64,000 bases of DNA, taken from assembly GCF_937912035.1 (NCBI RefSeq), contig NZ_CALDPF010000031.1, forward strand, positions 434,001 through 498,000, given 5' to 3'. The translations under genes were made by a program, and so were the position numbers. Positions 18,215-28,091 of this stretch are shown here, piece after piece; position 1 is the first letter of the stretch, and each line of letters starts with the position of its first letter. This stretch comes from an uncultured Bacteroides sp. GTDB taxonomy: Bacteria > Bacteroidota > Bacteroidia > Bacteroidales > Bacteroidaceae. The notes beneath the pieces were generated by a model. That model was given only the letters and a program-made list of their open reading frames with translations. It was not told where the DNA came from and ran no database searches.

Positions 18215-20242
18215 TTATTCACAAGTAGGGAAAGACGATATACGAAGTCTTGCTGCTCCCATAGGAACAAGTTCCAGCTTCTCCACTTCCTCTGACTTCA
18301 TAACATTTTCATAAGGCAACACTCCACATAGTTTGTACTCGTCAACTTTCCAGTCAGGAACAAGTCTTCCACAGGCTTCAAATACAAGAGGTACATTATC
18401 TTGAGTAAAAGGATTCACATCATGTTTCAATGGTTTGCGTTCTTTCAGTTTTACACTTTCCACCTGTAATGCATAATTCCATGGACTGTCAGGATATATT
18501 TCATATGACGGCCATAATGAAGCATCTGCACCCTTTTGCCATTGAGAGTCCCAAATAGCTGTTTCAGTACTGTTCTTCTCAACATATTTCTCAGCTATAC
18601 GAAGAGACAAAGTCAAAGGTCCATAATCTACACTTACACTGTTCTTGTTAACCTGCCATGTACGGTAAGATATTTCCATAGGAAAGTTCATTACTACAGT
18701 GTTCCCATCTTTCCATTCACGCTCTATACAAAGGTAACTGCCTGATTCCGGTTCCACCACAAACTCCTGTCCATTCACCTCACATGTAGCATTCTTCGTC
18801 CATTTAGGTATTCGTATATAAAACGGGAACTTTACTGACTCATCATTTGTATCAACAGTAAAACTGATTCTGGTGTCAAACGGATAGTCCGTCTTTTCTC
18901 TGATGACAATTTCCTTGCCTTCAGCCACCTTCATATGAGCTTCACATGTATTGAACAATACTGCGGCCGCTCCGTTATCTGGTGTTGCCAACATAAGATG
19001 TTCAGTATAATAAGGCCAGGCAAAGCCGTGATTATGCTGGCAACAACGGCTGCTAAATGGATTCATTGCAAGGAATGGACCGGCATTGTCAATACCCGGT
19101 TTATGGTTTTCACTATCACTAATCACCATATTTGGGGATGTAATATATCTTAGAGACTTATAGTCAGGCATGAAAGCTGCCGGATAGCTGTTGAACGCAA
19201 TATCTTCACAGTTTTCTGCCCAATACGGATCACCGGTTATCAGTAACATTATTTCGTCTGAAGCCATCTGTTCTGCAAAGCCACAAGTTTCAGTACCCTG
19301 TCTTGGATCGAAAAACCCCATTCGCGCATTCTCATCGGCACCGAACATTCCACCCGGTACCTGTCCGAAAGTTCTTCTCACAAGACTCTGCACATTATAA
19401 CTGGCCTCCAGAAATCTCCTGTCACCATTAAACAAGTAATAAGTTGCCGGTTCACGACATCCTTGTGCCACATTGACATTATGCCAGTTTGGCAATTCTG
19501 TTGATTTTGTCCAGTCTGCAGTATTTCTATGAATCTTGTCAGCCAATTCCAGCAGTTTAGAGTCTCCCGTACGGTTATATAGCCATACTACACTCCACAG
19601 ATTATCACCACCGCGACTGTTTTCCCAATAGCTTTTCAGGAAATGTTCGTCAGGAACATTCAATTGGAAATGGAAATAGCGAGTCATGAAATCAATGACA
19701 CGAACATCATTGGTATATTCATAATATGATTGCAGAATCCACAAGGCAATCATATTGGGCCAGAAATCCTGAGAGCCGTTCACTTCTGTGTAAGGTCCGA
19801 AGTTCCCGTCCTCACGCTGGCTTTTCAGAATAGCTTCAATCCATACCTTCGCCTCATCCATCATCTTTTCGTCTTCCATAAGATAGGCCAGACCGGCATA
19901 TCCTCGAAGCCAGTAAGGGACTTCCTCCCACCCCCATTTACCACCTGCTGTCAACCAGGCATTGTCCTCCTTCTGGAGCCAGGCACTGATTTCTCCCAAA
20001 TGTCCATTCAAACCGTCCTTTTGAAGCTGTAACTGAGTAAGCAGCCACCCACCCGGCTTAATGCTTCCTGACGGCAACTTTATGAATTGCTGAGGGAGCA
20101 ATGGTTTCTTATTACTTACATAATTGGAATTGATTTCTTCAGTCGGGATCCTGTCTACCATGCATACTTCTTCAGTCAATCCGGAAGAACATGCTCCTGC
20201 CAATAACATAAAGGCTCCGCATAAAATACTTGTATTTTTCAT
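18215..20242 (-). CDS. DUF1680 / GH127-related glycosidase lipoprotein
   Basis: A 675-aa lipoprotein (signal MKNTSILCGAFMLLAGAC). I use the ATG at 20240-20242; the frame could start three codons earlier only with TTG. The (alpha/alpha)6 barrel spans about residues 60-470 and is followed by beta domains. The metal/nucleophile set of GH127 beta-L-arabinofuranosidases is present: a Glu-x-Cys (Glu321, Cys323 in GTETCGF, numbered from the TTG) and Cys403-Cys404 in SRCCQHN. In GH127 these bind Zn2+ and one Cys is the nucleophile. Related families cleave beta-L-arabinofuranose, and some algal members 3,6-anhydrogalactose, so the substrate is open. It is the first gene of the nine-gene minus-strand run and is divergent from galM. 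Confidence 0.82.
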   Translation of the reverse strand: MKNTSILCGAFMLLAGACSSGLTEEVCMVDRIPTEEINSNYVSNKKPLLPQQFIKLPSGSIKPGGWLLTQLQLQKDGLNGHLGEISAWLQKEDNAWLTAGGKWGWEEVPYWLRGYAGLAYLMEDEKMMDEAKVWIEAILKSQREDGNFGPYTEVNGSQDFWPNMIALWILQSYYEYTNDVRVIDFMTRYFHFQLNVPDEHFLKSYWENSRGGDNLWSVVWLYNRTGDSKLLELADKIHRNTADWTKSTELPNWHNVNVAQGCREPATYYLFNGDRRFLEASYNVQSLVRRTFGQVPGGMFGADENARMGFFDPRQGTETCGFAEQMASDEIMLLITGDPYWAENCEDIAFNSYPAAFMPDYKSLRYITSPNMVISDSENHKPGIDNAGPFLAMNPFSSRCCQHNHGFAWPYYTEHLMLATPDNGAAAVLFNTCEAHMKVAEGKEIVIREKTDYPFDTRISFTVDTNDESVKFPFYIRIPKWTKNATCEVNGQEFVVEPESGSYLCIEREWKDGNTVVMNFPMEISYRTWQVNKNSVSVDYGPLTLSLRIAEKYVEKNSTETAIWDSQWQKGADASLWPSYEIYPDSPWNYALQVESVKLKERKPLKHDVNPFTQDNVPLVFEACGRLVPDWKVDEYKLCGVLPYENVMKSEEVEKLELVPMGAARLRISSFPTCE

Positions 20243-20284
20243 GTTTATCAAAATATAGTTTCATTTGTATATTATTCTCTGATA

Positions 20285-20292
20285 CAAATATA
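20285..20292 (-). promoter_or_regulatory. Candidate -7 box of the nine-gene hydrolase operon
   Basis: The minus strand reads TATATTTG, an exact TAnnTTTG match, 43 bases upstream of the ATG of the DUF1680 gene in the 244-base divergent gap with galM. No clear TTTG -33 element is found at the usual 19-21-base spacing, as often happens at activator-dependent promoters of HTCS-controlled loci. Confidence 0.4.
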
Positions 20293-20451
20293 AAATGCGT
20301 TCCAGTGATATTCTGTCATTTTCCTTTCCAATACTATCAAAATACAATCATTTACCCCTCTATAAGCCTTATGGTACACATTTTACCAATTTCAGAATTA
20401 TATTACCATTACTTTGAAAACAATGTGAAAGAGATTGTTTTAACGAATAAA

Positions 20452-20459
20452 TATTTTTG
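20452..20459 (+). promoter_or_regulatory. Candidate -7 box of galM
   Basis: TATTTTTG matches the Bacteroidetes -7 form TAnnTTTG and lies 28 bases before the galM ATG. The best upstream TTG (20435-20437) is only 14 bases away, shorter than the normal spacing, so the -33 element is uncertain. Confidence 0.35.
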
Positions 20460-20486
20460 CCTTATATCATTAAAAATAATTGAATT

Positions 20487-21650
20487 ATGAAAACATGTTT
20501 TTATCTAGTACCAATTTTCTGTGCATTATGTGCATGCAACAACAAGACAAGTTCTTCAGATATAACAGGAATGCTGATGGACGAAACAAAATTCGACACA
20601 ATTATAAACGGGAAGAAAAACAGTCTCTACACATTGAGGAACTCCCACATGGCTGTACAAATAACAAACTATGGAGGACGTATAGTAAGCATTGTAGTTC
20701 CCGACAAGGATGGCAAGGCTACAGATGTGGTATGGGGATTTGAAAGTATAAAGGATTATCTTAATGCAGAAGACGTATATGGAGGACCACTGGTTGGAAG
20801 ATATGGAAACAGAATATCCAAAGGAAGGTTCTCAATAAACGACTCAATATACCAGCTCAGCATAAACAACGGTCCAAACCATCTGCATGGAGGTAAAGAA
20901 GGATTCTGGAACAAGATGTGGGAAGGAAAGACCATGAAAAACGGAAAAGGTGAGGAATGTCTGATCCTTTCATATCTTTCGCCTGACGGAGAAGACGGTT
21001 ATCCTGGAAACATTATGACAAATGTCAAATATACGCTTAGAAGTGACAATGCCCTTCAGATTGACTACATGGCTACTACAGACAAGCCGACTCCTTACAA
21101 TCCCACAATACACCCATACTTCAATCTGCATGGAACCACGTCAAAAAGCACAAACACCCATTATCTGCAGGTTGATGCATCATATTACACACCTACAGAC
21201 AGCGTACTGATACCTACCGGAGAGATAGCAGAAGTAGAGAATACACCTGCCGATTTCAGGACCCCGAAACAGATAGGTGAAAGGACAAGCGAGGACGGCA
21301 ACGACATGATGAAATTCGGAGGAGGAGGATACGATATAAACTTCGTACTTGACAAGAAAGAGAAAGAAACAGTACGCGTAGCAACACTTCATGAACCTTC
21401 CAACGGTATATCTATGGATATAATTACAGACCAGCCTGGACTACAGTTCTATAGCGGTGGATGCATAAACGGGACAGATATAGGAAAAAGAGGCGACCTA
21501 CACAGAAGATACAGCGGACTGGCACTGGAAACACAGCATTTTCCGGATTCTCCAAACCATAACAACTTCCCTAATACAATCCTCTATCCTAGAGAAACAT
21601 ATACACATACGGTTATATTCAGATTCTATGTGGCAGACAGCCCAAAATAA
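20487..21650 (+). CDS. galM: Galactose mutarotase (aldose 1-epimerase) lipoprotein
   Basis: A 387-aa aldose 1-epimerase that interconverts alpha and beta anomers of galactose or a related sugar. A lipoprotein-type leader (MKTCFYLVPIFCALCACN) places it outside the cytoplasm, as is common for Bacteroidetes GalM homologues. Family motifs are in order: GGRIVSIVVPDKDG near the N-terminus, NHLHGG with the substrate His, NPTIHPYFNLHG with the catalytic His, and GLALETQHFPDSPNH with the catalytic Glu near the C-terminus. It is the only plus-strand gene in the left two thirds of the window and is divergent from the hydrolase operon. It suggests that released galactose (or fucose/L-galactose) must be equilibrated between anomers before import. 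An imperfect hairpin follows the stop codon. Confidence 0.93.
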   Translation: MKTCFYLVPIFCALCACNNKTSSSDITGMLMDETKFDTIINGKKNSLYTLRNSHMAVQITNYGGRIVSIVVPDKDGKATDVVWGFESIKDYLNAEDVYGGPLVGRYGNRISKGRFSINDSIYQLSINNGPNHLHGGKEGFWNKMWEGKTMKNGKGEECLILSYLSPDGEDGYPGNIMTNVKYTLRSDNALQIDYMATTDKPTPYNPTIHPYFNLHGTTSKSTNTHYLQVDASYYTPTDSVLIPTGEIAEVENTPADFRTPKQIGERTSEDGNDMMKFGGGGYDINFVLDKKEKETVRVATLHEPSNGISMDIITDQPGLQFYSGGCINGTDIGKRGDLHRRYSGLALETQHFPDSPNHNNFPNTILYPRETYTHTVIFRFYVADSPK

Positions 21651-21676
21651 TATCACTGGAATGATAAAATTAAAGT

Positions 21677-21719
21677 AAGGTCTATACTGGGGAAAATAAA
21701 TAACACCAGCATAGACCTT
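21677..21719 (+). terminator. Hairpin after galM
   Basis: 14-base arms (21677-21690 AAGGTCTATACTGG and 21706-21719) pair with a single G-T-type mismatch around a 15-nt loop, 27 bases after the galM stop. The convergent GH88 remnant ends just beyond, so the hairpin may serve both strands. No strong T tract follows, so confidence is moderate. Confidence 0.5.
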
Positions 21720-21739
21720 GACAATACATATCCCTACAT

Positions 21740-22248
21740 ATTTTTCCGTTTCTAGGCTTCCAGATAGTAGCAGTCTAATTAAGAGGTTTGTCCACTTCTG
21801 CATTATGAGGTATACTTCCTACCGAGTGCATCAGGATAAACCTACCGTTTTCTCCAAGCTTCGCAGTGTAACCGTCACTTGAAAGGCTTTCCATAATCCT
21901 GTCTGCATAATCCTTGAAAGATTGAGCTTCAGGAACATCATAAGTACTCATCTCATAAAGTGCAGAAGCTATGACAGCAACAGAAGAAACATCTCTCGGT
22001 TCATTTGGAATATTCGGAGCATCCATATCCCAGTATGGAATATAATCTTCCGGCATCCTGATATGATTTTTCATGAAGTTGAAAGTCCTGATTGCCTGAT
22101 CAAGATATTTTCTGTCGGAGGTATATCTGTAAGACATTGAATATCCATATATGGCCCACGCCTGTCCACGCGACCATGCAGATTCATGTGAATATCCCTG
22201 TGCCGTATGGCGATGTCTGACATTACCGTCCGACAATATTCTTATGTG
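21740..22248 (-). pseudogene. GH88 unsaturated glucuronyl hydrolase, C-terminal remnant
   Basis: Only the second half of a GH88 enzyme survives. The readable part (about 150 residues from LSDGNVRHRHTAQGY through SAWSRGQAWAIYGY and GIPYWDMDAP-type motifs to AEVDKPL) matches the helical barrel of unsaturated uronyl hydrolases. The N-terminal half, where the catalytic Asp residues lie, is missing: the codons immediately upstream are the last codon and stop of the heparinase-like gene in the same frame. The 3' end is also damaged. After KPLN comes TAG; in another frame the expected family ending reads DCYYLEA, then TAG where Leu is expected. So there is a 5' deletion, a frameshift near 21778 and a nonsense codon near 21753. 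The only start available is TTG at 22236. It is very unlikely to be active. Confidence 0.85.
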
Positions 22249-24153
22249 TCAATACTTGATATTGAATGTATAGCAGTCTTTAACTACTTTATTTTTTGCA
22301 GTGAAGCTCAGTCTGAAAATTCTGCTTCCCCATACGTCTGACAGTCTCTTGTCTGTAAGCTCTATTGTTTCTTTCTTTACAGAGAATTTGTCATTGTCAA
22401 ACCTCAGCTGTGCCTTTACTCCATTCACTTCAATCAATACACTATCATCATATATTGTTATGTTACCCCACGTGAGGAAATTGATTACGTTCTCCCCTTT
22501 TGCTTCTGAAAGTTCGAATCTGTCCTTTATCACAAGTCCATTTCCTTTCACCGAATAAGAACGGATCCATTCCTTCACTTTTGCTTCTTCAGGATATGCC
22601 GTTGCAATGTTTGCCGAGAAACTGTTTCCTGAAACTTTTACATCAGTAGCTTTGTAGTTTCTTCCATACTTTTGAGGAACACCGTTTATCATTGGCAGGT
22701 TATGATAGTTGCTTTGCATAGTCCATATTGTATACCTTTCACTGCTGAATGTCTGTCTTGTATATGTCCCTACACCTGCATCAATCATAATGGGCGTATT
22801 GTCAACCCATAAAGAAAAAGTACCTGCGTCATTATGGTTGTGGCTTTCATCATTATATCCTCCTTTTGCAGCAAGAAATGTCCTTTTGTTTTTCAGATAG
22901 CAGAACTCTGTTTCAGGATACCATGTAAAGTCCTCTCCCCCGTATTCCTCCTTAAATCCTGAAAGCTCCCCAATGACTCTCATAGCCTCCAGCAAGCGAT
23001 AGATATCACGGCTTTTGAAAGATATTTTCACGTCATTGTAAAGCATTGCAGCAAACTGTTTCATCATATCACTTCCCACTGCCTTTCCGTATCTGTATAT
23101 AAGGTAAGGATCACCGCCCCCTTTTGCAGAAGCATCTGCAAAATTCACTACCCATCCGTTTCCTACGTAACTTTTTGCTATATATTCCCCCATAGCCTTT
23201 ATCTGTTCGTTATCGAAAAGAGAAATCTTTCCTCCGGTAATGCAGCCCAGAAGTTCAAGATAGTCGAATGATTTTCCAGAAGCATGTCCCCAGTATGACG
23301 GTCCTTCTTCACAGGCACCATCATAGTGTACGTAATTCAGGAACTTGTCTACAGACTGCATGCTTCTGTATACAGCCTTGGCCAGTCTGTCTGTATCATT
23401 CTCTAGGAGCATGAAAGTCATAAGACAATTGCTGTTACACCAAGGATTCCAGTTGTTCACCATCTGTCCATTATAGTCCAATGCAAGCCACCAATAACTG
23501 TCATTTTCAAGATATGGAGTCATTATCCTTCTGTCAAGTTCACGATAAAGACGTCTGGATATTTCAGGATCAATCTTGTCAAACTCCTCATGCATGAAAT
23601 AGTATACCCATGAAAGCATGGCTCCAAGATCGCCTGCTGTAAGGTCAATCTCCTGATATTGATCGCTAGGCAACGATCTGTATGACGGTTGCCTTACAAG
23701 GTGTGCAGACAGAGTCCATGAAGTCATTTCACATGTATGAAAAACCCCGTTTATAAGCTGGTCTGTAAACCGGCCTTTACCTTCGGCCAGCTCTGCAAGC
23801 AGCAGTTGTACGATGGCATAATTATTGTCATCAAAAGGTTTCTCCATAATCTGCCTGTTACCGCTTCTTTCAAATTCTATATAGTCAGTGGCTTTCACCA
23901 CCTTCCACTCATAATTGAGTAGCTTCTCCCCGTTCTTTATAACTTCGTCCCTATATCCTCCAAAAAACTTATCACATCCGGTCCTGTCATTGTATGAAGG
24001 ATATTTTACCCATTTCCTATCCAGTACCAGAATGTTCTTCAGATTCTCGACATTAACACTTTTCTCAAGAATATTTCTTTCAGTATAAGCTCTAATGCTT
24101 GTACATGAAATAATTAAAAAAACAATAAATGATAAGATACCTTTTGTTTTCAT
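22249..24153 (-). CDS. Heparinase II/III-like polysaccharide lyase
   Basis: A 634-aa secreted protein (signal peptide residues 1-22) of the heparinase II/III fold: an (alpha/alpha)n toroid to about residue 400, then a beta-sandwich domain. Typical lyase motifs are seen: NNWNPWCNSN near 233-242, EEGPSYWGHASG (about 282-293), ESHNHNDAGTFSLW (His438 and His440) and DAGVGTYTRQ with Tyr463. Lyases of this fold cleave uronic-acid polysaccharides by beta-elimination and leave an unsaturated end that a GH88 enzyme normally removes; here the adjoining GH88 is broken. The exact PL family (for example PL12, PL33 or PL35) cannot be set by eye. It lies 74 bases downstream of HTCS regulator 1 on the same strand. 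Confidence 0.8.
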   Translation of the reverse strand: MKTKGILSFIVFLIISCTSIRAYTERNILEKSVNVENLKNILVLDRKWVKYPSYNDRTGCDKFFGGYRDEVIKNGEKLLNYEWKVVKATDYIEFERSGNRQIMEKPFDDNNYAIVQLLLAELAEGKGRFTDQLINGVFHTCEMTSWTLSAHLVRQPSYRSLPSDQYQEIDLTAGDLGAMLSWVYYFMHEEFDKIDPEISRRLYRELDRRIMTPYLENDSYWWLALDYNGQMVNNWNPWCNSNCLMTFMLLENDTDRLAKAVYRSMQSVDKFLNYVHYDGACEEGPSYWGHASGKSFDYLELLGCITGGKISLFDNEQIKAMGEYIAKSYVGNGWVVNFADASAKGGGDPYLIYRYGKAVGSDMMKQFAAMLYNDVKISFKSRDIYRLLEAMRVIGELSGFKEEYGGEDFTWYPETEFCYLKNKRTFLAAKGGYNDESHNHNDAGTFSLWVDNTPIMIDAGVGTYTRQTFSSERYTIWTMQSNYHNLPMINGVPQKYGRNYKATDVKVSGNSFSANIATAYPEEAKVKEWIRSYSVKGNGLVIKDRFELSEAKGENVINFLTWGNITIYDDSVLIEVNGVKAQLRFDNDKFSVKKETIELTDKRLSDVWGSRIFRLSFTAKNKVVKDCYTFNIKY

Positions 24154-24227
24154 TATATATAGTTTTCGGTTTATGAATATTACACTAAATAAAGAATAAA
24201 ATTGATTATAATCCCGATTATCCGGTT

Positions 24228-27200
24228 TTAAACTTCTTCCTTTTTCGATAACATATATTCTTTAGGAGTCATTCCGTAATGCTGTATAAAGCAGCGTGTA
24301 AAATAACTAGGAGTGGAGAAACCCAGTTCATAAGCCACATCCCTGATTCTCATTTTATCGTTCTCCAGTAAGATTTTCGCAGCATGTTCAAGTCTGGCTA
24401 TACGTATATAGTCATTGGGAGAGACATTAAGTACCGACTTAAGTTTACGAAAGAATGTTGACTGGCTCATACCTAACTTCTCGCAAAGGAAAGGTATATC
24501 AAGTTTGTCATTGGTCAGGTTTTCTTCCACAATAGACCTGAATTTCTCTATCAGCACCCTATCGCTATTATCAACCAGACGGTCTATGTTTATTGTGGTC
24601 TGTGAATTGTAATGGGTTTCTGCTTCCTTTTTCTTTTTCTCCAATATAATTGCAATTCTTGCAGAAAGATATTTCATTGAGAAAGGTTTCTCTATATATT
24701 CCTCAGCACCAGCCATATACCCGTCAAGTCTGGACTCCACAGTATTCTTCGAAGTAAGCATAACAACAGGAATTCCACAGAAATCAATACGGTTCTTTAT
24801 CGCTCTACACAGTTCACATCCATCCATTTTAGGCATCATAATATCCGTTACTACTAAAGACACTGAAGTCTTTTCTATTATGTCCATCGCTTGAGCGCCA
24901 TTGCTTGCAGTCAGTACACGATATGTTTCCGACAGCGAGTCTTTCAAGAAAGCACGAAGCTCAGGCTCGTCTTCTACGACCAATATGGTCACTTCTCCAT
25001 TTACTGGAATATCCACATTTCCAACCTCATCTTCAGTAGATTCATCCGACAACGATTCTATGGAAAATACAACTTCCTGTTTCAATGGAAGAGTAAGTCT
25101 GAAGTGAGTATAATCATTATCATCAACCAGTTCGAGCTTTCCGTTATGCATCTCGGCCAATGAACGGCAAAAAGACAGGCCTATCCCGTTGCCGGTAGCA
25201 TTTCCCACACTATCAGTACGATAGAACATATTAAAGATTTTACTGCGGTCTGATTCCGTTATCCTTTCCCCATCATTGTAGACAGAAAAATAGAGATTAT
25301 CCTTATCAGATGTCAGTTCCACCTTGATATATTTGCTTCCATATTTCACTGCATTGTTCAATAGATTACTTACAATCTTTGTAAAAGCCTCCCTGTCAAC
25401 AGGAGCTTCCAGAACAATACTGTCCAGATTATCTTCACAAACCATTCCATTGTCCAGTATTTGTGCAGAAAATCTATACAATATACCTTTAAGCATATCA
25501 GGCAGGTTAGTCTTTACAAAATTCAGTTGCAACTGGTCAGACTCCATCTTCCTGAAATCAAGCAACTGAGTGCACAGATTCTGTAAACGGTCCACATTTT
25601 TCTCTACCAGCAACAGATTTTCACTCCTGTTCTTTTCAAGTTCCTTATCCAAAGGAGCCTTTATCAAGGTAAGAGGTGTACGAATTTCATGTACAATGGT
25701 TGTAAAGAAGTTAATTTTGGTATGATATATCTCTTTCTCTGTTGCATCCTTTACTTCCTGAATATGTATAAGCTGTTTTTCCTTCATTCGTTTGTACCAT
25801 AACTTTAATACAAACATAACAAACGCACAAATAAATATTACATAAAACAGTTTTGCATACCATGAAGCATAAAAAGGCGGTATTATATTAATGGTATAAC
25901 ATACTTCGTCAGGTACCCATATTCCATTGTAGTCCGTTATCTGGAAACGGAGCTTATATTTTCCTGAAGGCAGGCTCAGATATGTTACAGGAGCATACCC
26001 TTGCTGGACATGCCAGCTCTTGTCCAATGGGTCCAGACGATAACGGTAACGCAATGCATCCGGAGCAGTGTATGTAAACGAACTCAACTCGAATTTAATA
26101 TTGTTTTCAGTATAGTCAATATTAAAGACACTGTCTGTCAGGTTGTAGATTACACGCTCATTGTTTACTCCAGAACATGTCATTTTAGTAAGGCCCAAAC
26201 GTGGAACGATTTTACTGGGCAGAAGCAATGTAGGATCAAACGATGTGAAACCATCTATAGTTCCCAAATACACCAGTCCTTCGTCATCAATAAATGACGA
26301 ACTAACATTAAATCGGTTCTCCGGCAATCCTTCCAACGTAGTAAACACATAAGAAGAACCTGTGGAAGGATTGAAACGTACCAGTCCATGCGCTGTAGAT
26401 ATCCAGAAAAAGCCTTGTCCGTCCTCTACTATACTATATGCATAATTTGTAGGATCGCTCAAATCCGATAATGAATAAAAAACAAAATCATTCTTTGCCT
26501 TGTCATAATGTGCTATCCCTTCAGATGTAGCAGACCATATTTCATTATCAGTTGTCTCCATAACAGACTGTACAGATTTACTGCAGAAATAATATTCACC
26601 CAGTTTCCCGTCTTCGGTTATAGAATACAGTGTATCGTTGGAAGCACACCAGACTGTACCATTACTGTCTTGAAAAAGAGATTTACATATAGTTATATCA
26701 GGATAGACATTTTCAAAACTCCCGGAAGCATCATCAAACTGCTGTATACCTCTGTCAGTACCTATCCATATCTTACCGTCTCTTTTACGGATAATAGAGA
26801 AAACAAAATCTGAAACTAGCTTTGACACACCGTCTCCGGCTTTATAAGAGCGTACCACCTTACGCTTTCTGATATCAAATATCTCGATACCATTATCAAA
26901 ACTTCCACACCACAATTCATCACCATCCAGAAAAAGCCCGTGAATGTTATTGGAACCCAATCCGTTGATTTTCGAATAATTTACGAATCTGTCATCTTTC
27001 TTTGTATAACAGTTCAATCCGCCATCCTCCGTTCCAATCCAGAGATTTCCATCCTTGTCCTGACAGAACTCACGATATACAGTCCCTTTCAAATCCGGAT
27101 AAAGGCTGCAAGGCTTGAAAGAGTTGAAATGACACAGACCATTGGGTACATATGAAAGTCCTCTGAAGTAGCTTCCACACCATATACCTCCTTCCCTGTC

Positions 27201-28091
27201 CTTATATACAGAATAAATGGCATGGTCTTTAAGGCTGAACATATTATATGGATCTTTAGTCCAGTGTTCTGTTGTATCTGATATTATATCATAAATGTAA
27301 ATACCATTTTCTGTTGCAATCCAGTATACAGAAGCAGAATAAGGCATTATGTCACGGATATAGTTTTCATGAAATATTTTTCTGGCTTTCTGGTTTACTA
27401 CATCAAACAGCCATGCTCCGGAATATTTGGTTCCTATCAGCAACAGTTCATCATTAACGGCACACAGCTTTGTAACATTATGTATTCCCCATATATTCAG
27501 GTTATACTGTGTACTCGAAATATTCCCTTCCCCTACAGTCATACGATAAATGAAATTAGAATTGGATACTCCCCAAACATAATGTTCGGATTTTGTAAAA
27601 CCAATCCCAACAGACGCTTCCAAGACAGAACAGTCACTATAGCCTTTATTGTATTTTACATACCTGTCAAGAAAACTGAGCCACAAGTTACCCTGGACAT
27701 CAACAAGAGGGGCATTCTGCATTTTCTCACTTGATATTTCATTCTTTCTTAGCAAGCCTGTCTTAAACTCAAACACATACCCTGTACTCATCCACAAAAG
27801 TCCGGCATTATCGTCAACCATAATCCAAGGAGTATATTGTTTAAGTATTTCATCATTTCCCGGTACTATTTCAGCCAAAGAAACAGCCTGGTTTCCATCA
27901 AACCTGTAAACTCCATGTCCGGTAGCCAGCCATAAATATCCTTTAGCATCTTGTTCTATCTGCAGGATTGTGGTTTGAGGCAAATTTAGCTTATCAAAAT
28001 AGTACCTGAAATATGCAGGCTTGTTTATAGTTTTTCCCGATAAACTCAATGATGAAAAAAAACAAATGAAAATCAAGAATAATGTTTTCAT
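24228..28091 (-). CDS. Hybrid two-component system (HTCS) regulator 1
   Basis: A 1287-aa membrane regulator of the Bacteroides HTCS type, joining sensor kinase, receiver and DNA-binding domains. After a signal peptide the periplasmic part has repeated beta-propeller units (GYLWLATGHGVYRFDG, GNLWIGTEDGGL, GKIWIGTDRGI) and a Y_Y_Y domain at about 660-745. A membrane segment lies near 750-775. The cytoplasmic part has HisKA with His near 800 (TTIVHEIRTPLTL), HATPase (GNGIGLSFCRSL), a receiver with acceptor Asp near 1082 (VVTDIMMPKMDG), and an AraC-type helix-turn-helix at about 1190-1285. Such regulators bind an oligosaccharide in the periplasm and switch on the linked susCD and hydrolase operons. 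It is paralogous to the regulator at 58129-61992 and of identical length. Confidence 0.95.
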   Translation of the reverse strand: MKTLFLIFICFFSSLSLSGKTINKPAYFRYYFDKLNLPQTTILQIEQDAKGYLWLATGHGVYRFDGNQAVSLAEIVPGNDEILKQYTPWIMVDDNAGLLWMSTGYVFEFKTGLLRKNEISSEKMQNAPLVDVQGNLWLSFLDRYVKYNKGYSDCSVLEASVGIGFTKSEHYVWGVSNSNFIYRMTVGEGNISSTQYNLNIWGIHNVTKLCAVNDELLLIGTKYSGAWLFDVVNQKARKIFHENYIRDIMPYSASVYWIATENGIYIYDIISDTTEHWTKDPYNMFSLKDHAIYSVYKDREGGIWCGSYFRGLSYVPNGLCHFNSFKPCSLYPDLKGTVYREFCQDKDGNLWIGTEDGGLNCYTKKDDRFVNYSKINGLGSNNIHGLFLDGDELWCGSFDNGIEIFDIRKRKVVRSYKAGDGVSKLVSDFVFSIIRKRDGKIWIGTDRGIQQFDDASGSFENVYPDITICKSLFQDSNGTVWCASNDTLYSITEDGKLGEYYFCSKSVQSVMETTDNEIWSATSEGIAHYDKAKNDFVFYSLSDLSDPTNYAYSIVEDGQGFFWISTAHGLVRFNPSTGSSYVFTTLEGLPENRFNVSSSFIDDEGLVYLGTIDGFTSFDPTLLLPSKIVPRLGLTKMTCSGVNNERVIYNLTDSVFNIDYTENNIKFELSSFTYTAPDALRYRYRLDPLDKSWHVQQGYAPVTYLSLPSGKYKLRFQITDYNGIWVPDEVCYTINIIPPFYASWYAKLFYVIFICAFVMFVLKLWYKRMKEKQLIHIQEVKDATEKEIYHTKINFFTTIVHEIRTPLTLIKAPLDKELEKNRSENLLLVEKNVDRLQNLCTQLLDFRKMESDQLQLNFVKTNLPDMLKGILYRFSAQILDNGMVCEDNLDSIVLEAPVDREAFTKIVSNLLNNAVKYGSKYIKVELTSDKDNLYFSVYNDGERITESDRSKIFNMFYRTDSVGNATGNGIGLSFCRSLAEMHNGKLELVDDNDYTHFRLTLPLKQEVVFSIESLSDESTEDEVGNVDIPVNGEVTILVVEDEPELRAFLKDSLSETYRVLTASNGAQAMDIIEKTSVSLVVTDIMMPKMDGCELCRAIKNRIDFCGIPVVMLTSKNTVESRLDGYMAGAEEYIEKPFSMKYLSARIAIILEKKKKEAETHYNSQTTINIDRLVDNSDRVLIEKFRSIVEENLTNDKLDIPFLCEKLGMSQSTFFRKLKSVLNVSPNDYIRIARLEHAAKILLENDKMRIRDVAYELGFSTPSYFTRCFIQHYGMTPKEYMLSKKEEV

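Noticed and set aside
22249..24153. Glycosaminoglycan-utilisation locus
   Set aside because: A heparinase-like fold alone does not show this; there is no sulfatase and the GH88 is broken.
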